In this document: positions 24,828 through 36,876 of the stretch, piece by piece
Layout: each line of letters starts with the position of its first letter
Position numbering within the stretch: position 1 is the stretch's first letter
DNA from: Artemia franciscana
Taxonomy: Eukaryota; Arthropoda; Branchiopoda; Anostraca; Artemiidae
Assembly: GCF_032884065.1 (NCBI RefSeq)
Contig: NC_088871.1
Location: 50,736,162-50,800,161 of the forward strand
Direction: 5' to 3'
Length of the DNA: 64,000 nt
Made by a program: the position numbers and the translations under genes
Notes under the pieces: model-generated
Seen by the model: the letters and a program-made list of their open reading frames with translations, nothing else
Database searches by the model: none
What the model was told of the DNA's origin: nothing

Positions 24828-26410
24828 GTCAAACAGTTCGTGGTAACGAACAGTAGTAAGGAGCGACCCGGCTCAATAGTAACCGAAACTTTAAAAAATG
24901 GAATTTTGATACCAATAGCTACATCAAAAAAATTGAATTTTAATGCTGATTTTAAATATATAAGTTTCATCAAGTATAGTCTTACCCATCAAAAGTTACG
25001 AGCCTGAGAAAATTTGCCTTATTTTAGAAAATAGGGGTAAACACCCCCTAAAATTCATAGAATCTTAACGAATCACACCATCAGATTCAGCGTATAAGAG
25101 AAACCTAATGTAGAAGTTTCAAGCTCCTATCTACAAAAATGTGGAATTTTGTATTTTTTGCCAGAAGGCAAATCACGGATGCGTGTTTATTTGTTTGTTT
25201 GTTTTTGTTTGTTTTTTTTCCCAGGGGTGATCGTATCGACCCAGTGGTCCTAGAATCTTACGAGAGGGCTCATTCTAAAAGAAATGAAAAGTTCTAGTGC
25301 CTTTTTAAGTGACCAAAAAAACTGGAGGGCACCTAGGCCCCCTCCCACGCTAATTGTTTTCCCAAACTCATCGGATCAAAATTCTGATTGCCATTTTATT
25401 CAGCATAGTCGAAAAACCTTATAACTACGTCTTTGGGGACGACTTACTCCTCCACAGTCCCCATGGGAGGGGCTACAAGTTACAAACTTTGACCAGTGCT
25501 TACATATAGTAATGCTTATTGGGAAGTGTACAGACGTTTTCAAGGGGATTTTTTGGTTGGGGGAGGGGTTGACAAGAGGGGGATAGGTTGGGGGGAACTT
25601 TCCATCGAGAAATTTGTCATGGAGAAGAAAATTTCCATGAAGGGAGCGCAGGATGTTCTAGCATTATTTATAAAAACAACAATGAAAAAATAAATATGAA
25701 ATGTTTTTTCAACTGGAAGTAAGGAGCAGCATTAAAACTTAAAACGAACAGAAATTATTGCGCATATGAAGGGCTCACCTCCTCCTATTACCTCGCTCTT
25801 AACGCTAAAGTATTTTTAGTGATTTCAACTATTTATTCTACGGCTTTTGTGATTCAGGGGTCATTCTTAATGGATTGGGACAAAATTTAATCTTTAGTGT
25901 AAAGAGCGAGGTACTGACGAGGGGTTAACCCCTCATATATGTAATAAAAACATGAAATTACAAAAGTTCGTTACGTAAGCTAATTTATACGTTACAAGCC
26001 ATTTAGAGAAAGCCATTTAGCCAAAAAAAAATAAACTTGCAAATTTTGTGTTACTATTCCTCTGCAGAGAGCCAAAATCAAAACATGCATTGATTCAAAA
26101 ACGTTCAGAAATTAAATAAAAAAAACAAGTTTTTTTTAGCTGAAAGTAAGGAGCGACATTAAAACTTAAAACAAACAGTAATTACTTCGTATATGAAAAG
26201 GGCTGCTTCCTCATCAACGCCCCGCTCTTTACGCTAAAGTTTTTTACTGTTTTAAGAAGCAGAGTTGAGAGAAAGAGTCAAACTTTAGCGTAAAGAGCGG
26301 GGCGTTGATGAGGAAGCAGCCCCGTTCATATACGATGTAATTTCTGTTCGTTTTAAGTTTTAATGTCGCTCCTTACTTTCAGCTAAAAAAGCTTGTTTTT
26401 TTATTTAATT
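24828..26410 (+). repeat. Interspersed repeat A, copy 2
   Basis: It opens at the palindromic block agttcgtggtaacgaacagt (one change from perfect). It holds the same internal order as copy 1, including ccaggggtgatcgtatcgac and the first fold-back core (cctcgctcttaacgc). It ends with the fold-back (about 26130-26395), whose arms share gccccgctctttacgctaaag. It lies in the intron between 24296 and 27825. Confidence 0.8.
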
Positions 26411-26574
26411 AAAGTAAAATTTGCTGTTAATGCTCATTCAAGAATGATAGCTATTATTTAAATTACCTGAATAGTAAATTTTATTGTAGGATCAAATTTA
26501 TGAGAATTTTTATAAAGAGAAATACTTTACTGAAAAAACACTGAAAAATAAATGACCGTGGATTGTCAGTTTAA

Positions 26575-26870
26575 TATAGTGATTTGTTTTGGGTTTCATT
26601 TATTTATTGATGGTTATTTGTGGAAGTTTTACGCTTGGAAGATTATTTGACTTTATTTCTGCTCATTTTTAGTCGAATGGAGCTCTTTACTTTTTTTGAA
26701 AAACTTGTTTTGCGGAAAAAGTTTTAAAATTAATTTCTGTTCGATTCTAATTGACATATTCTTTTCGTGGGAAAAAAATATACCGTATATCCTTAAGATT
26801 TTTTTATAAGAATTCATGGTTTGCCTTGCTATTTGTATGTTGAAGAAACTTTTTCATGAATGTTTAACCC
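26575..26870 (+). repeat. Interspersed repeat B, copy 1
   Basis: Long stretches match the reverse strand of 53805-54095: gggtttcatttatttatt, ttttacgcttggaagatt, taaaattaatttctgttc and aagaattcatggtttgcctt. It has no ORF. It follows repeat A and could be a part of a larger unit. Confidence 0.65.
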
Positions 26871-27250
26871 TGACATAAATAGCATTGTTTAATGTAATTT
26901 TTACTTCCTCAAGTTGATCTGAAAAAGAAAATTTAGTATTATTCGCAAAAATCCTATGGACACACTTACACCCTTGAAGTGTAAGTGTAAAAAAAAAAAA
27001 CTTGGATACACTTATATTCTTTTGATTTATTTAAATTGTAATAGCAGAAGTAGTGATAGTAGTAATCCCGTAAGTTTCAACTTAATACCATTAGATAGTT
27101 AAGTTATAAAAAATTAGTTTAAAACTTATATTTTTGTTTTAATTTTTATTTGTTTGAACTTTTTATTTTCTTTAATGAGAATTAAACTAAGGTTCATTTC
27201 ATAAGTTTTCTTTGTCGCCACCTTTTTCACTCATCTTTCTCTCATCGGCT
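26871..27250. other. Intron sequence, unassigned
   Basis: AT-rich, with a (ttg/agt)n stretch near 27050. No recognised feature. Confidence 0.35.
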
Positions 27251-27822
27251 CTTTGATATGGCAAAACAGACCAAGATGGACTGTTTCTTTAGTGCAAACT
27301 ATTATCTCTCGTTTGAATAGTAACCAAACTCTTGTAGATCAGTCTGCTTTTAGTGGAGTTATGTCAATTTTGTTTAATTCCTTGCTAAAACTTTCACTAA
27401 ATTTCCCAAGATTACTCCCGACAAAATCACAATTCCACAATTACCCAACATCCCATAGTTCTGATTTCTCTTTTGAAACTAGGTCAACGGTGCGATCGGG
27501 ATTTAGTTTGCGTCATATTGGTCCAAAATTTTGGAATTTAATCCCAATAGCTGTGAGAAATTGTAATGATAGAAACAAATTTCTGAAGTTATTAAGAAAT
27601 CATTTTGCTAATCTCCCATACTATTTTCCGTTGTGAGGGTTGAAGTTGGATTTCCGTAAGAAGTGCAAATTAGTTTAAGCCGAAGTAATGACGGTTTTTT
27701 ATTTTATTTTTTTGGTGATATACCACGCGCTTAACTATGCCATTGGGCATTTGCGCTGTTTGTTTAAATGGTTTAATTCTTGTTGTAAATAAACATGTAT
27801 CTATCTATGTATCTATGTAAAT
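27250..27822 (+). mobile_element. Non-LTR retrotransposon 3' end
   Basis: The + frame 27253-27636 ends in GFSLRHIGPKFWNLIPIAVR NCNDRNKFLKLLRNHF, the usual C-terminal tail of reverse transcriptases of the L2/CR1/RTE-like type (S-x-R-x-x-G-P-K-x-W-N). A 3' UTR follows, then an (atct)n-like tail (27797-27820). The 5' part, with catalytic motifs, is absent, as expected for 5'-truncated insertion. The tail ends only about five bases before the acceptor of the next ZNFX1 exon. Confidence 0.65.
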
Positions 27823-27824
27823 AG

Positions 27825-28045
27825 GAACCCTGTGCCTGGAATTGCATTCATAAGAAATGCAACTTGAAATGTGGAGATATGTGTGAACGTGGCCCCTGTG
27901 ATGAACCCTGTCAAGAGTCTCTTTCTTGCAATCATCTATGCATTGGTTTGTGTGGAGAGATATGTCCAAAGCAATGTCGAATCTGTAACAAAGCTGAAAT
28001 CGAAGAATTCGTTTTACTTGGGAACGAAACTGATGCCGATGCAAG
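27825..28045 (+). CDS. ZNFX1: ZNFX1-like exon: last NFX1 fingers
   Basis: The exon is 221 bp, phase 0 in (acceptor gtaaatag) and phase 2 out (ag|gtattt). It encodes EPCAWNCIHKKCNLKCGDMC, CDEPCQESLSCNHLCIGLCG, EICPKQCRICNKAEIEEFVL and DADA. This matches the end of the finger array in ZNFX1 (CIGLCGEPCPKKCRIC in human, from memory), in order and spacing. The acceptor has a poor pyrimidine tract, because the retrotransposon tail lies directly upstream. Confidence 0.92.
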
Positions 28046-28499
28046 GTATTTTGGTTAGCTAAGTGTTTTTAAGTGCATGGACTAGATATTACTCCGATTT
28101 TTTTCATTAATTGTATTTTCTACCATTATTAAGCATTAGGTTTCGAAACAATTCCTCTCTATTTCAGAAGCTAATCAAGCAATCTAGGCTTTGTGGGGGA
28201 GTTTCTGGAACTATCTGAGCTTTTGCTTTTTATGGGAAGTTTATGATGTTGGAGATGTTTTGTTGTTTTGAAATGGAATGTTGTGCTTTAAATAGTTCTT
28301 AAGGTACAATATACGAGTTTTTCCAAATTAAACCGTATTTTTATCTTCTTTTTTCAATTGTTTTTCTTGTGGAAGGGTTTTCAAACTCTCTTTTTGGGAA
28401 ACATCTGTCATTAACATAACAAGTACCAGGAATCAAGGCATCCCAATAATTTTCACATAGGTATCACAGTTGGTTTTCTAATAAGGGATGCCATCATGA

Positions 28500-30480
28500 G
28501 AGGTCTCACGAATTGACGGGGATCCCCTCTCTCTCTTGTGTGTTCAATCTGTCAGTAGAAATATTACTACTTATTCTACTACAGCTACTACTAACAGCTA
28601 ACTGCAGCACTGAGCCTCATGAGGACACCACAGCTACGTACCATGTTCATCTCTCCAATCTCGTCGAAGTTTCCCTCTTTACAGACTCCCAAAAAGATCG
28701 GATTTCCCTAAAATTCTTCCTCAGGACCTGTCCTATCCCATTTAAAGACGTCCTGCTATTTGTTTGGCCCTAGATTGTCAGTAAAAAAAAAAGGCTCGTT
28801 GGCAATCTGTCATCCTTCATCCGCAGAGTATGTCCTAGCCATCTCAACTTTTCTCTCGTCATAGTCTTAGAAATCGGGATAGAATAATATGAAAGTTCTT
28901 AAGCCGAACTGGCCAGACATGACAATAAACAACAAAGATAGATAAAACTCTACAAAAAAACCTCAAACGAGACGACGGCCAGTAGAAAGAAAAAATTAAA
29001 ACAACGCGGATATTTCACCTGTATCCAAACAAGGCGTCCTCAGCACAAGATAAAAAGAAAACTAAACTAAAAACAAATAAAACCACCACCAATAATAATA
29101 AATACAATTGTCGCTAATTATCCACGTAGGGAAAAGAAACTATTCGAGTTACTTCAATGAGAACATCAAAGAGTAACTGAGGAAAAAATATGAAAATTGA
29201 AACTTAGTTAACTATTCTGTTGCGAAATAATCCTCTTGTAAGCTAACATTGAAGCAACTCTTTTTGGTCTAGCAAAAAAGACCAAAAAAGTGCTTCTTTT
29301 CCCTACGTGGATAAGTAGCGACAATTGTATTTATTATTATTGGTGGTGGTTTTTATTTGTTTTTAGTTTAGTTTTCTTTTTATCTTGTGCTGAGGACGCC
29401 TTGTTTGGATACAGGTGAAATATCCGCGTTGTTTTAGTTTCTTCTTTCTACTGGCCGTCGTCTCGTTTGAGGTTTTTTTTGTAGAGTTTTATCTCTCTTT
29501 GTTGTTTATAGAATAATATTTTTTGTGCTGCTTACTGTTTAAACTAAGGTCAGCCAGACGGGTACTCAACAGAAGACAAATCCTATGGAAAACGTTCCGA
29601 CAAATTCTGCTCCTTCTTTCGAAGTGACCATGTTTCATAACCTAACTTTACCACTGTCATGTCTGTAGCTTCCAATATTGGCTATTTTAGTTTTAGCATT
29701 TTTACTGCATCTATCATTTTTACTGGTAATACATAAGTAAATGAAGCTATCTGCTTGATCGATCTTCTCGTTACCTAACGCAACCTCTTCAACTTCACTT
29801 GTCCCTAGTCTAAACGACTTGTCTCCTTAGCATTAGTTTTTAAAGCTCTGGTTGCACCCTGAACTCTCAGAACCTCGAGATTTAATCATTTTGATGACAT
29901 TTTCATTTCGTACACTCAAATCATCAGCATAATCCAAATCTAATAGAATTTAAATTTCTTGTGTGATTCCATGCTCTCCTGTATCTTTTGTCGTGTTCCT
30001 TAGGATTAAGTCCATCAAAATCTTTTAATTAAATTTTTCCTAGAATCACTGAGTACTTCCCCTTTTAAAAAAATGAATTCGTGATTTTAATGATTTATTT
30101 ATAACTCAACAACCACCATATTTAAAACACTCAATTACCAAACGATCAGCATATGGGCCCTTAGTACTTCTTAATTCTTTTTAGTATTGTTTCTAATCCT
30201 TCCTCGCAAAATGAACCTTCTTTCACTTCTAAAGTGTCATAAGCCAATTGTGGGTCTAGATTGAGCAGGGGGCAGCTTCCCCCCAGTTTTCTTACATCTG
30301 ACATTAAGTTCCTTTTATTTTATCTTTTACACTCTTATTAAGGTACTAATCCGTTACTATCACAATCTTTTTCATTCTTTTCTATTTCATTTCTTGTAAC
30401 TTAATCATGGTTCAGTTATCAGTTCTTCATGGTATCCATGGTAACTTAATCGTGGTTAATCATATTCTCAAAATAATTAT
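28500..30480 (-). mobile_element. Dead non-LTR retrotransposon with nested insert
   Basis: On the reverse strand, 29913-29945 reads LDLDYADDLSV, the catalytic box C of reverse transcriptases. Near 28795-28870 the strand reads KLRWLGHTLRMKDDRLP, a common C-terminal motif. Numerous stops and shifts separate these parts. A fold-back element (28926-29511) sits between them and is counted separately. 5' and 3' ends are unclear. It is dead. Confidence 0.6.
28926..29511. mobile_element. Fold-back (MITE-like) element
   Basis: Two arms of about 210 bp (28926-29135 and 29297-29511) are inverted: caaacgagacgacggccagt at the left, actggccgtcgtctcgtttg at the right. The arms include tatccaaacaaggcgtcctc and cctacgtggat. 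The central 160 bp is unrelated to the arms. It splits the retrotransposon at 28500-30480. A single-arm relative is at 59488-59815. Confidence 0.85.
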
Positions 30481-31910
30481 TCTCAATATGGTGAGAGGCT
30501 GTATAAAAACTTGGTCACATTTTATAGATGCCGGCTGAGGCTTCACCAAAATTGCGTTCTTTGGTAATATAGCTGAAGCCAAAGAAAAAGCTGGGTGTTT
30601 GTAAAGGGTTAGAGTTAAGACAAGAGTTAAGAAGGAGTTAATAGTGAAAGGGTTAGACGAGATTAAAAGAAAGCGAGAGCTTCATTGGAGGGAATAAAAA
30701 ATGGAGATGTGAATAGAGAAATGAAGAAAGGAATTGAGTCTATGTGTTGGCTTCAGGCAGCGGAGGGTCTTGAGAATTTCGAAGCAGTAGCAGCAGAATA
30801 TAAAACAAATCGCTAAAAATTTTATTCATCAATTTCAGCATTTCATGTCTCTTCCTTAGTAATAAAAAAATCTTGATGGCTCTATCGGAAGTAACTTCTT
30901 TGACAATAAACACGGTATTTTTATTTAGGAGTTTATGTTAATAATTCATAAAAAGTAATGGTAAAAATAATTAATTATGTTTCAGTTACTCTTCCCCAAA
31001 TATTCAGTCGCCAGTTGCCAATTCCAATGTCCAGATGCTCCTCCAATCAGTTATTACTCCCCCAATAATCTAGCTTCAACTATCTGTGGCTAGAGATTGG
31101 CAATGTAAGAACAGGGTACTGTTCTCTTTAATATAGGGGGAAATTCTGATCAAATAAATTGTCATTAAAAAAGTATCATAAAACAAAATTAATAAAAAGG
31201 GGCTCCAAGGATTCAAGTCGAAAATCACTAGTTTCGTTGCATGGTTTAATCAAGAAATTTACTGTTATTATACTTAGAACTTAGTAAATATTATTAAACT
31301 GAATCTCAAACATTTTCAAGATGCTTACTAGCAAACTTAAGAACAAACTTAAAACTTAAGAAAATGTTTTATACGATTGTAGTTCAAGCGATTTTGTTAA
31401 TTTCATGTTAATTTTGGCCCGTCGTTACTATATACCTGGTATTGGATCCCTTCATACAATTTTATTTTTGTTTTAGCTTAGAAAAAAGTAGTATTTTTTC
31501 TTATCCCATATTCTTTAACTCCCTGTATTTGATATTCTATTTTTATTGTTCACTTTACATGTTTTTTTTTACCTTTTGTATATTAAAAAACGAAGATCGG
31601 TAAAGGATATAATGCCCGACTTTACAGTCCAAATTGACATCGTCAATCTTCATTTCAAGGCCCTTCAGACAGGAAGTGTAATTAAGGAGGGAGGATATCC
31701 CGTGCTGCTGTGCACCCTTCCTTTTTACCTTCTCCAGATTTCTTTAGGTGAACATTTGGCACTGGGTTGACTCTGACTGAGTTTGCAAAGATGTACCACC
31801 ACCCCATATCCCATCATTATGTTGAGCGACAGATAGGTGAGCTATTTTAACATGTTCTGAATTTATCTTATTATGTTCTTCATCTTTAGATAATTCATTC
31901 AAATTTTCAG
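30481..31910 (+). other. Intron, unassigned
   Basis: No gene or recognised repeat. The part at 30525-30830 has a higher G content and a GAAG-rich strand (gaaag, gaagg) but no convincing frame. The acceptor is ttcaaattttcag at 31898-31910. Confidence 0.4.
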
Positions 31911-32212
31911 GTTTGTCTGTTTACCCGACTGTGGTCATGTAATTGAAGTTGAGGCAATGGACTACTGGATGAAGTCTGTTAGTAAGGACTTGGTAGGTCT
32001 GCAGCGCTGCCCAAGATGCAACACTCCGATTTCATCATTCATTGGTCGTTATGGAAATGTGATAAGACAAACTTTTCGTGATACCGAAGAAGTCAAGACT
32101 CAATTTTACACGGCTAAAGATGTTAGTGCGGAACTGGTTGAAACGCATATGAGAGTTTGTCGCTGTGAAGCAATGGTTGACGAAGACGATTTAATAATGA
32201 GATCTGGAACAG
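31911..32212 (+). CDS. ZNFX1: ZNFX1-like exon: post-finger region
   Basis: The exon is 302 bp, in phase with 28045 (completing Arg), and phase 1 at the donor (g|gtaaga). It encodes RFVCLPDCGHVIEVEAMDYW, LQRCPRCNTPISSFIGRYGN, and a helical tail. In ZNFX1 the same place reads DARFVQLEDCSHIFEVQALD and a CPICQVPIRKNLRYG block (human, from memory). The match confirms exon order. The frame is intact up to the donor. Confidence 0.93.
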
Positions 32213-32345
32213 GTAAGATTATTTTTTTGTTAGGCAAGGGTCTAAAATAAGGATTTAAGTTCAATGATGCTGTACTCAGAAGCATTTTAATTGAACTTAA
32301 ACCAGTGTCATTGAACTTCAATCCTAATTTTGTATTTGTGATTAG

Positions 32346-32473
32346 TGTGGAGGTGTGAACATGCAGGTGTGCGTGGTGGCATTTGTGAAGATTGTGTGTC
32401 CGGTTTGTTATTAATTTTATTGAATCTCATCGGGTTTTTATTTCATTGTTGCCCAAGGCACCTTAGTTTATAA
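32346..32473 (+). CDS. Candidate ZNFX1-like last exon (weak)
   Basis: After acceptor ttgtgattag, the phase required by 32212 gives VWRCEHAGVRGGICEDCVSG, then a hydrophobic run (LLLILLNLIGFLFHCC) and a TAA at 32471-32473. The frame is open in the one phase that fits, and the first part has Cys/His. The pyrimidine tract is poor, and the product does not resemble the usual ZNFX1 tail. No AATAAA was seen close by. It may be a chance frame; the true 3' end could lie elsewhere or in the assembly gap. Confidence 0.25.
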
Positions 32474-32853
32474 TGAAGGAATGGTAGTGTTTCCCCTTGT
32501 CTTTTTCACTGGGCTTGAACTCATTTCACTTCTCTTGTCCTTTTTTGTGTCCTCTCCAGTGGCCACAGACCCTTGAATGTTTGTTTGTTTATTTGTGAAA
32601 GCAATTGGTGTTAAATTTTTCAAAGACCTTTTTAAGACCTTCGTATTTCACTGCAAAACTTTTCCCCGTAGAAAATTTCTCAAGCCAGTAGAACTTAATG
32701 AATTTGTTTCAGGTATGCTTTCCGTTTTTTTTTGTATATTTGTTTGTCTGTTGTTGTTTTTTCTTGTCCGTTCTCTTGAATGTTTTTCATAAATATTTTG
32801 TCTCAAAAGGATAAATCAAACATCTAGAGCTTTATCAAGCTTCATCTAGAGAA

Positions 32854-32855
<2 letters not shown>
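32474..32855. other. Unassigned stretch
   Basis: No gene recognised. A T/G-rich stretch (32700-32790) gives chance frames. Confidence 0.35.

Positions 32856-32925
<70 letters not shown>
32856..32925. repeat. (TA)n microsatellite
   Basis: Replaces the outer part of the Helitron 3' hairpin of the next element. Confidence 0.98.
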
Positions 32926-32927
<2 letters not shown>

Positions 32928-33063
32928 TGCCTCGCGCCACCCCAACACCTAGTTGGTGGGGGCGCTTCACGACACCCTCCCAAAGCCCCCCCCCCCGCGC
33001 GTAAGTCGTTACGCGCCATATTAGTTAAGCGCCATTGTAGTTGTGTCCCTGTGTCCCACCTGT

Positions 33064-33112
<49 letters not shown>

Positions 33113-33928
33113 TTTTTAACTACGTAAAACTTGCGAATATACAACATTCTTTGCTGTCCCATTGTCTGTGCATATAAATAGAATGTCAGGTTTAACGACT
33201 CTTGAACATGCAACATATAATGGTCCATGGGAAAACAATCCGTATTCAGATCTATACCTCATGATTCTAATGATTGCCCTTGAGCTTTGTTGATGGTGAT
33301 TGCTAATCGACGATTCCCTGTGTCGCCGTCGTCATTTATATATCCCCCTGAGCCCCCCGGCGTCCCTGTTGTAGTTGTGTCCCGGTGTCCCGGTCGTCAT
33401 TTGTGTCCCGGTCTGTATATACATTCGTTTTTGAATTGGTCTTTTTTTAGGTTTTAGTTTTTTACCTTTTTTTAGTTTTTTTTCTTTTTTTTAGTTTTGT
33501 TTTTCTCCTTTATTTTTCTTTTTTTTTCCTTTTTCATTTTATTTTCTTTTTTAGTTTTTTTAGCTTTTTAGCTTTTTTAGTTTTTTATTAGTTTTTAGTT
33601 TTTTTTCTTTTTAGTTTTTTTGTAGTTTTTACCTTTTTTTTAGTTTTTAATTTTTTTTTACTTATGTCCTGGTCGTCATTTATACTCCCTGTGTCCCGGT
33701 CGTCATTTGTGTCCCGGTGCTTTGTTGATGGTGATTGCTAATCGAACATTCCTTGTGTCTCGGTCGTCATTTATATTCCCTATGTGCCGGTGTCCCGGTC
33801 GTTATTTGTGTCCCGATGTCCCGGTCTGTAATTTCGTCAGTCGAAAACATGACGTCAGTCGACACAGAAACATGACGTCACCTGACAGATCCACAGACAG
33901 ACAACTTATTTTTATATATATAGATAGA
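32926..33928 (-). mobile_element. Non-autonomous Helitron
   Basis: On the reverse strand the 5' leader (ataaaaataagttgtctgtc, TGACGTCA near 33850 and 33876) starts at about 33924-33928. It continues through a GGGACAC-type satellite (33310-33845), a (ctaaaaa)n stretch (33440-33660), a helicase-tail relic, a (TA)n of 45 bp at 33066-33110, and a truncated 3' hairpin (32926-32945). No replicase is encoded. It touches the CTAG end of H3 (33935). Confidence 0.75.
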
Positions 33929-34287
33929 TATATACTAGCTGTTGGGATGGCGCTTCGCGCCACCCCAACACCTAGTTGGTGGGGCGCTTCGCGCCCCCCC
34001 CAAGCCCCCCCGCGCGCGTAAGTCGTTACGCGCCATATTAGTTACGCGCCATTGTAGTTGTGTCCCTGTGTCCCACCTGTGAATATAGATAGATTTATAT
34101 ATGTGTTTCAAACTACGTAAAAATTGCGAATATACAACATTCTTGGCTTTCCCATTGTCTGTCCATATACAAAGCCGTATGTACTAATAATGACGTCATA
34201 TGCAAACGCTCTTTTTACAAACAAACAAACATGCATACACACAACTCGTTTCTATATAGATAGATAGATAAAAAGATACAATACAAA

Positions 34288-35644
34288 TTAACTACGTAAA
34301 ACTTGTGAATATACAACAGTCTTCGCTGTCCCATTGTCTGTGCGTATAAATAGATTGTCAGGTTTACCGACCCTCAAAGATGCAACATACAATTGTACAT
34401 TGGTAAAGCAATCTGTATTAAGATCTATACCGCATTTTTCTAGTGATTGCCCTTGAGCTTTGTTGATGGTGGTTGCAAATGCTAATCGAATTGGGAATTG
34501 CAATCTTTTAAATTGAAAAAGCAGATCCGTTGGAATCATGGGAATGCGAGGAATAAGAACAGCCTCACCCTCATAAGGCCCTGTCAAGATTGTGGCCTCT
34601 ATTAGGTTTTCCATTGTTTTTTTTACGGCAAGTCGCGTGCCATTGCAAAGCTTTGGTGGGTTGATATTTCTTAAAAGTATTATTGGTACGCCTATTTTTA
34701 GTTGTAGCACGTGTGGTGGAAACCCTGAAGGATCTATGGAATTTAAAAATTCAGATGGATAATTAACCGCTTCATTTGGTTCCAAAATACAAATTAACTA
34801 CGTAAAACTTGCGAATATACAACATTCTTCGCTGTCCAATTGTCGCAGCATATAAATAGATTGTCAGGTTTACCGACCCTCGAACATGCAACGTACAACT
34901 GTCCATGGGAAAAACAATCAGTATTAAGATCTATACCACATTTTTCTGATGATTGACCTTGAGCTTTGTTAATGGTGATTGCAAATGCTAATCGAATTGG
35001 GAATTGCAATCTTTTAAATTGAAAAGGCAGATCCGTTGGAATCATGGGAATGCGAGGAATAAGAACAGCCTCACCCTCAAAAGGCCCTGTCAAGATTGTG
35101 GCCTCTATTAGGTTTTCCATGGTTTTTTTTACGGCAAGTCGAGTGCCATGCAAAGCTTTGGTGGGTTTATATTTCTTAAAAGTATTATTGGTACGCCTAT
35201 TTTTAGTTGTAGCACGTGTGGTGGAAACCCTGAAAGATCTATGGAATTTAAAAATTCAGAGGGATAATTAACCGCTTCATTTGGTTCCAAAACTGTGTCG
35301 ACTGACTTGTAAAGGACTGCCTGGTCTCGATCTTGGTCAAAACAATATTGTTGATTTCGTGGACGTCTATATTTTTGGGTGCGAGAAATCGCTCTTTCAC
35401 TTAGCCATTTATTATTTTTATAATTTTTTAGAATATTCGGAAATACTTTTTCAATCAATTCATTTTTGGACGTCACTAAATTACAGAAATCAGCAGGTAG
35501 TTGTATACGTCCTGAAATTGAGTCTACTGGGAGCTTTCCGTTTCCCATTGCCAGCAATTGATCTGAAAATGTTTGACCAGAGTCATCGTTTTGCAATCGG
35601 ACACGCATATTTGTAGTTAATTTAATGTTTTTACGTGTGCCCAT
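34288..35644 (-). pseudogene. H3 helicase tail, partly duplicated
   Basis: Frames 35129-35644, 34794-35153 and 34288-34785 repeat the late helicase region. NKAQGQS and YVA(C)SRVG occur in both 34794-35153 and 34288-34785. The second copy starts within the EPNEAVNYPS stretch, where H2 has its single copy. The break at 34786-34794 joins helicase sequence to 3'-region sequence. So a segment of about 500 bp was duplicated head to tail. Confidence 0.8.
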
Positions 35645-35669
35645 AAATTAGAATTTTTCAGGCAAGCCA

Positions 35670-36876
35670 AACAGCTTCATTACTGCTTATGTATCTTCCA
35701 GCCTGATATTGTACGATTCATCGAAATCTTTGATTTCGGGCTGCAAGCCAAAAACTGCCATGTCACTGCCTTTGTTGACGTATTTACATATGTATTTGAT
35801 TGCCTTTACGGAGTTACAGTATTCAACGTTTATGTGTGCATTAAATGTTTTGATAATAATGGGGAATAGGAACAACCCACTGGTTATCTACTTCGATGGT
35901 GGTACCGTTACGCCTCTTTATTATTGCTGTTTTACCGCCATCTTCAGTAGATCTTCTTCTATATTGTGGGTAACCATCATTGCCAGTAATTGTGTTTGAT
36001 ACTAAAAGTCGAGGATATTGCTTTGTGCACCTTCCTTTGGCCATGCATGTGAATTTTCGTTCAGTGCACCGCAAGGTCCATGTATCATATTTTTTACAAT
36101 AATATCATGTAACCCCTTATCGACATTTTTATCAGGTATTTCAGCGGAAGTCACATCATCAATTTTGTTCGAAGTAATTTTTTTATGTAGCCAGATTAGT
36201 ATATGTGAGTGTGGCAAACCTCGTTTTTGCCATTCCACTGAGTACATCCAGCATCGCACTGACCCAAACACTTCAAGTTTTACAATGTAGTTTATCAGTG
36301 ATTTCAACTTTTGCCGGAAGACACGGGCCGTAATGTCATGCCTATGAACCGCCGATTGTCCTTGAAGTAAAAGCTGCAGTATCTCGTCCAAGATTGATTA
36401 CATGTAAATGTAATAAATAAATCTGGACGACCATAGAGACGAACATACGCAATAGCATCTTGAGCATATTCATGCATATGACGGGGACTGCCAGCATATG
36501 ACGAAGGTAAAATTGTTAATCTTCCAACGTTTGTGGTATTACCGTCATTTATAACTGCATCTCGCAAATGAATGTATTGTTCAGAGCGGAGCTTGGTCTG
36601 ATTCAGGCGGATATATAGCAAACGTTCTGATTCAATTTTAGCATACATATCAACGACGAATTGGTGAAACAATTCACGGCAGTTTAAAATATAATTTTCT
36701 TCATCCTGCCGAATCATTAGTCTATAGGAATAATAATGCATTGCACTGCATTTCTTATTCATTTCTTTGTTAGTGGCTGGATTCATCAATTTAATATTAA
36801 AGTGATAGCCGTCGGCTCCATCCCAAAAAATGATAGGATATTGTAGGGCATCGTAACATCGATGAGTTTCAGGCAA
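35670..36876 (-). pseudogene. H3 Rep region
   Basis: Frames at 36304-36876, 36002-36391 and 35687-35875 hold the N-terminal Helitron region, the HUH segment GLPHSHILIW (Ala changed to Ser), and KYICKYVNKG with both tyrosines. A base deletion near 36390 (tcgtccaag) and another near 35850 shift the frame. The TGA present at 18960 in H2 is CGA here. At 35670 the sequence jumps to the helicase. Confidence 0.8.
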
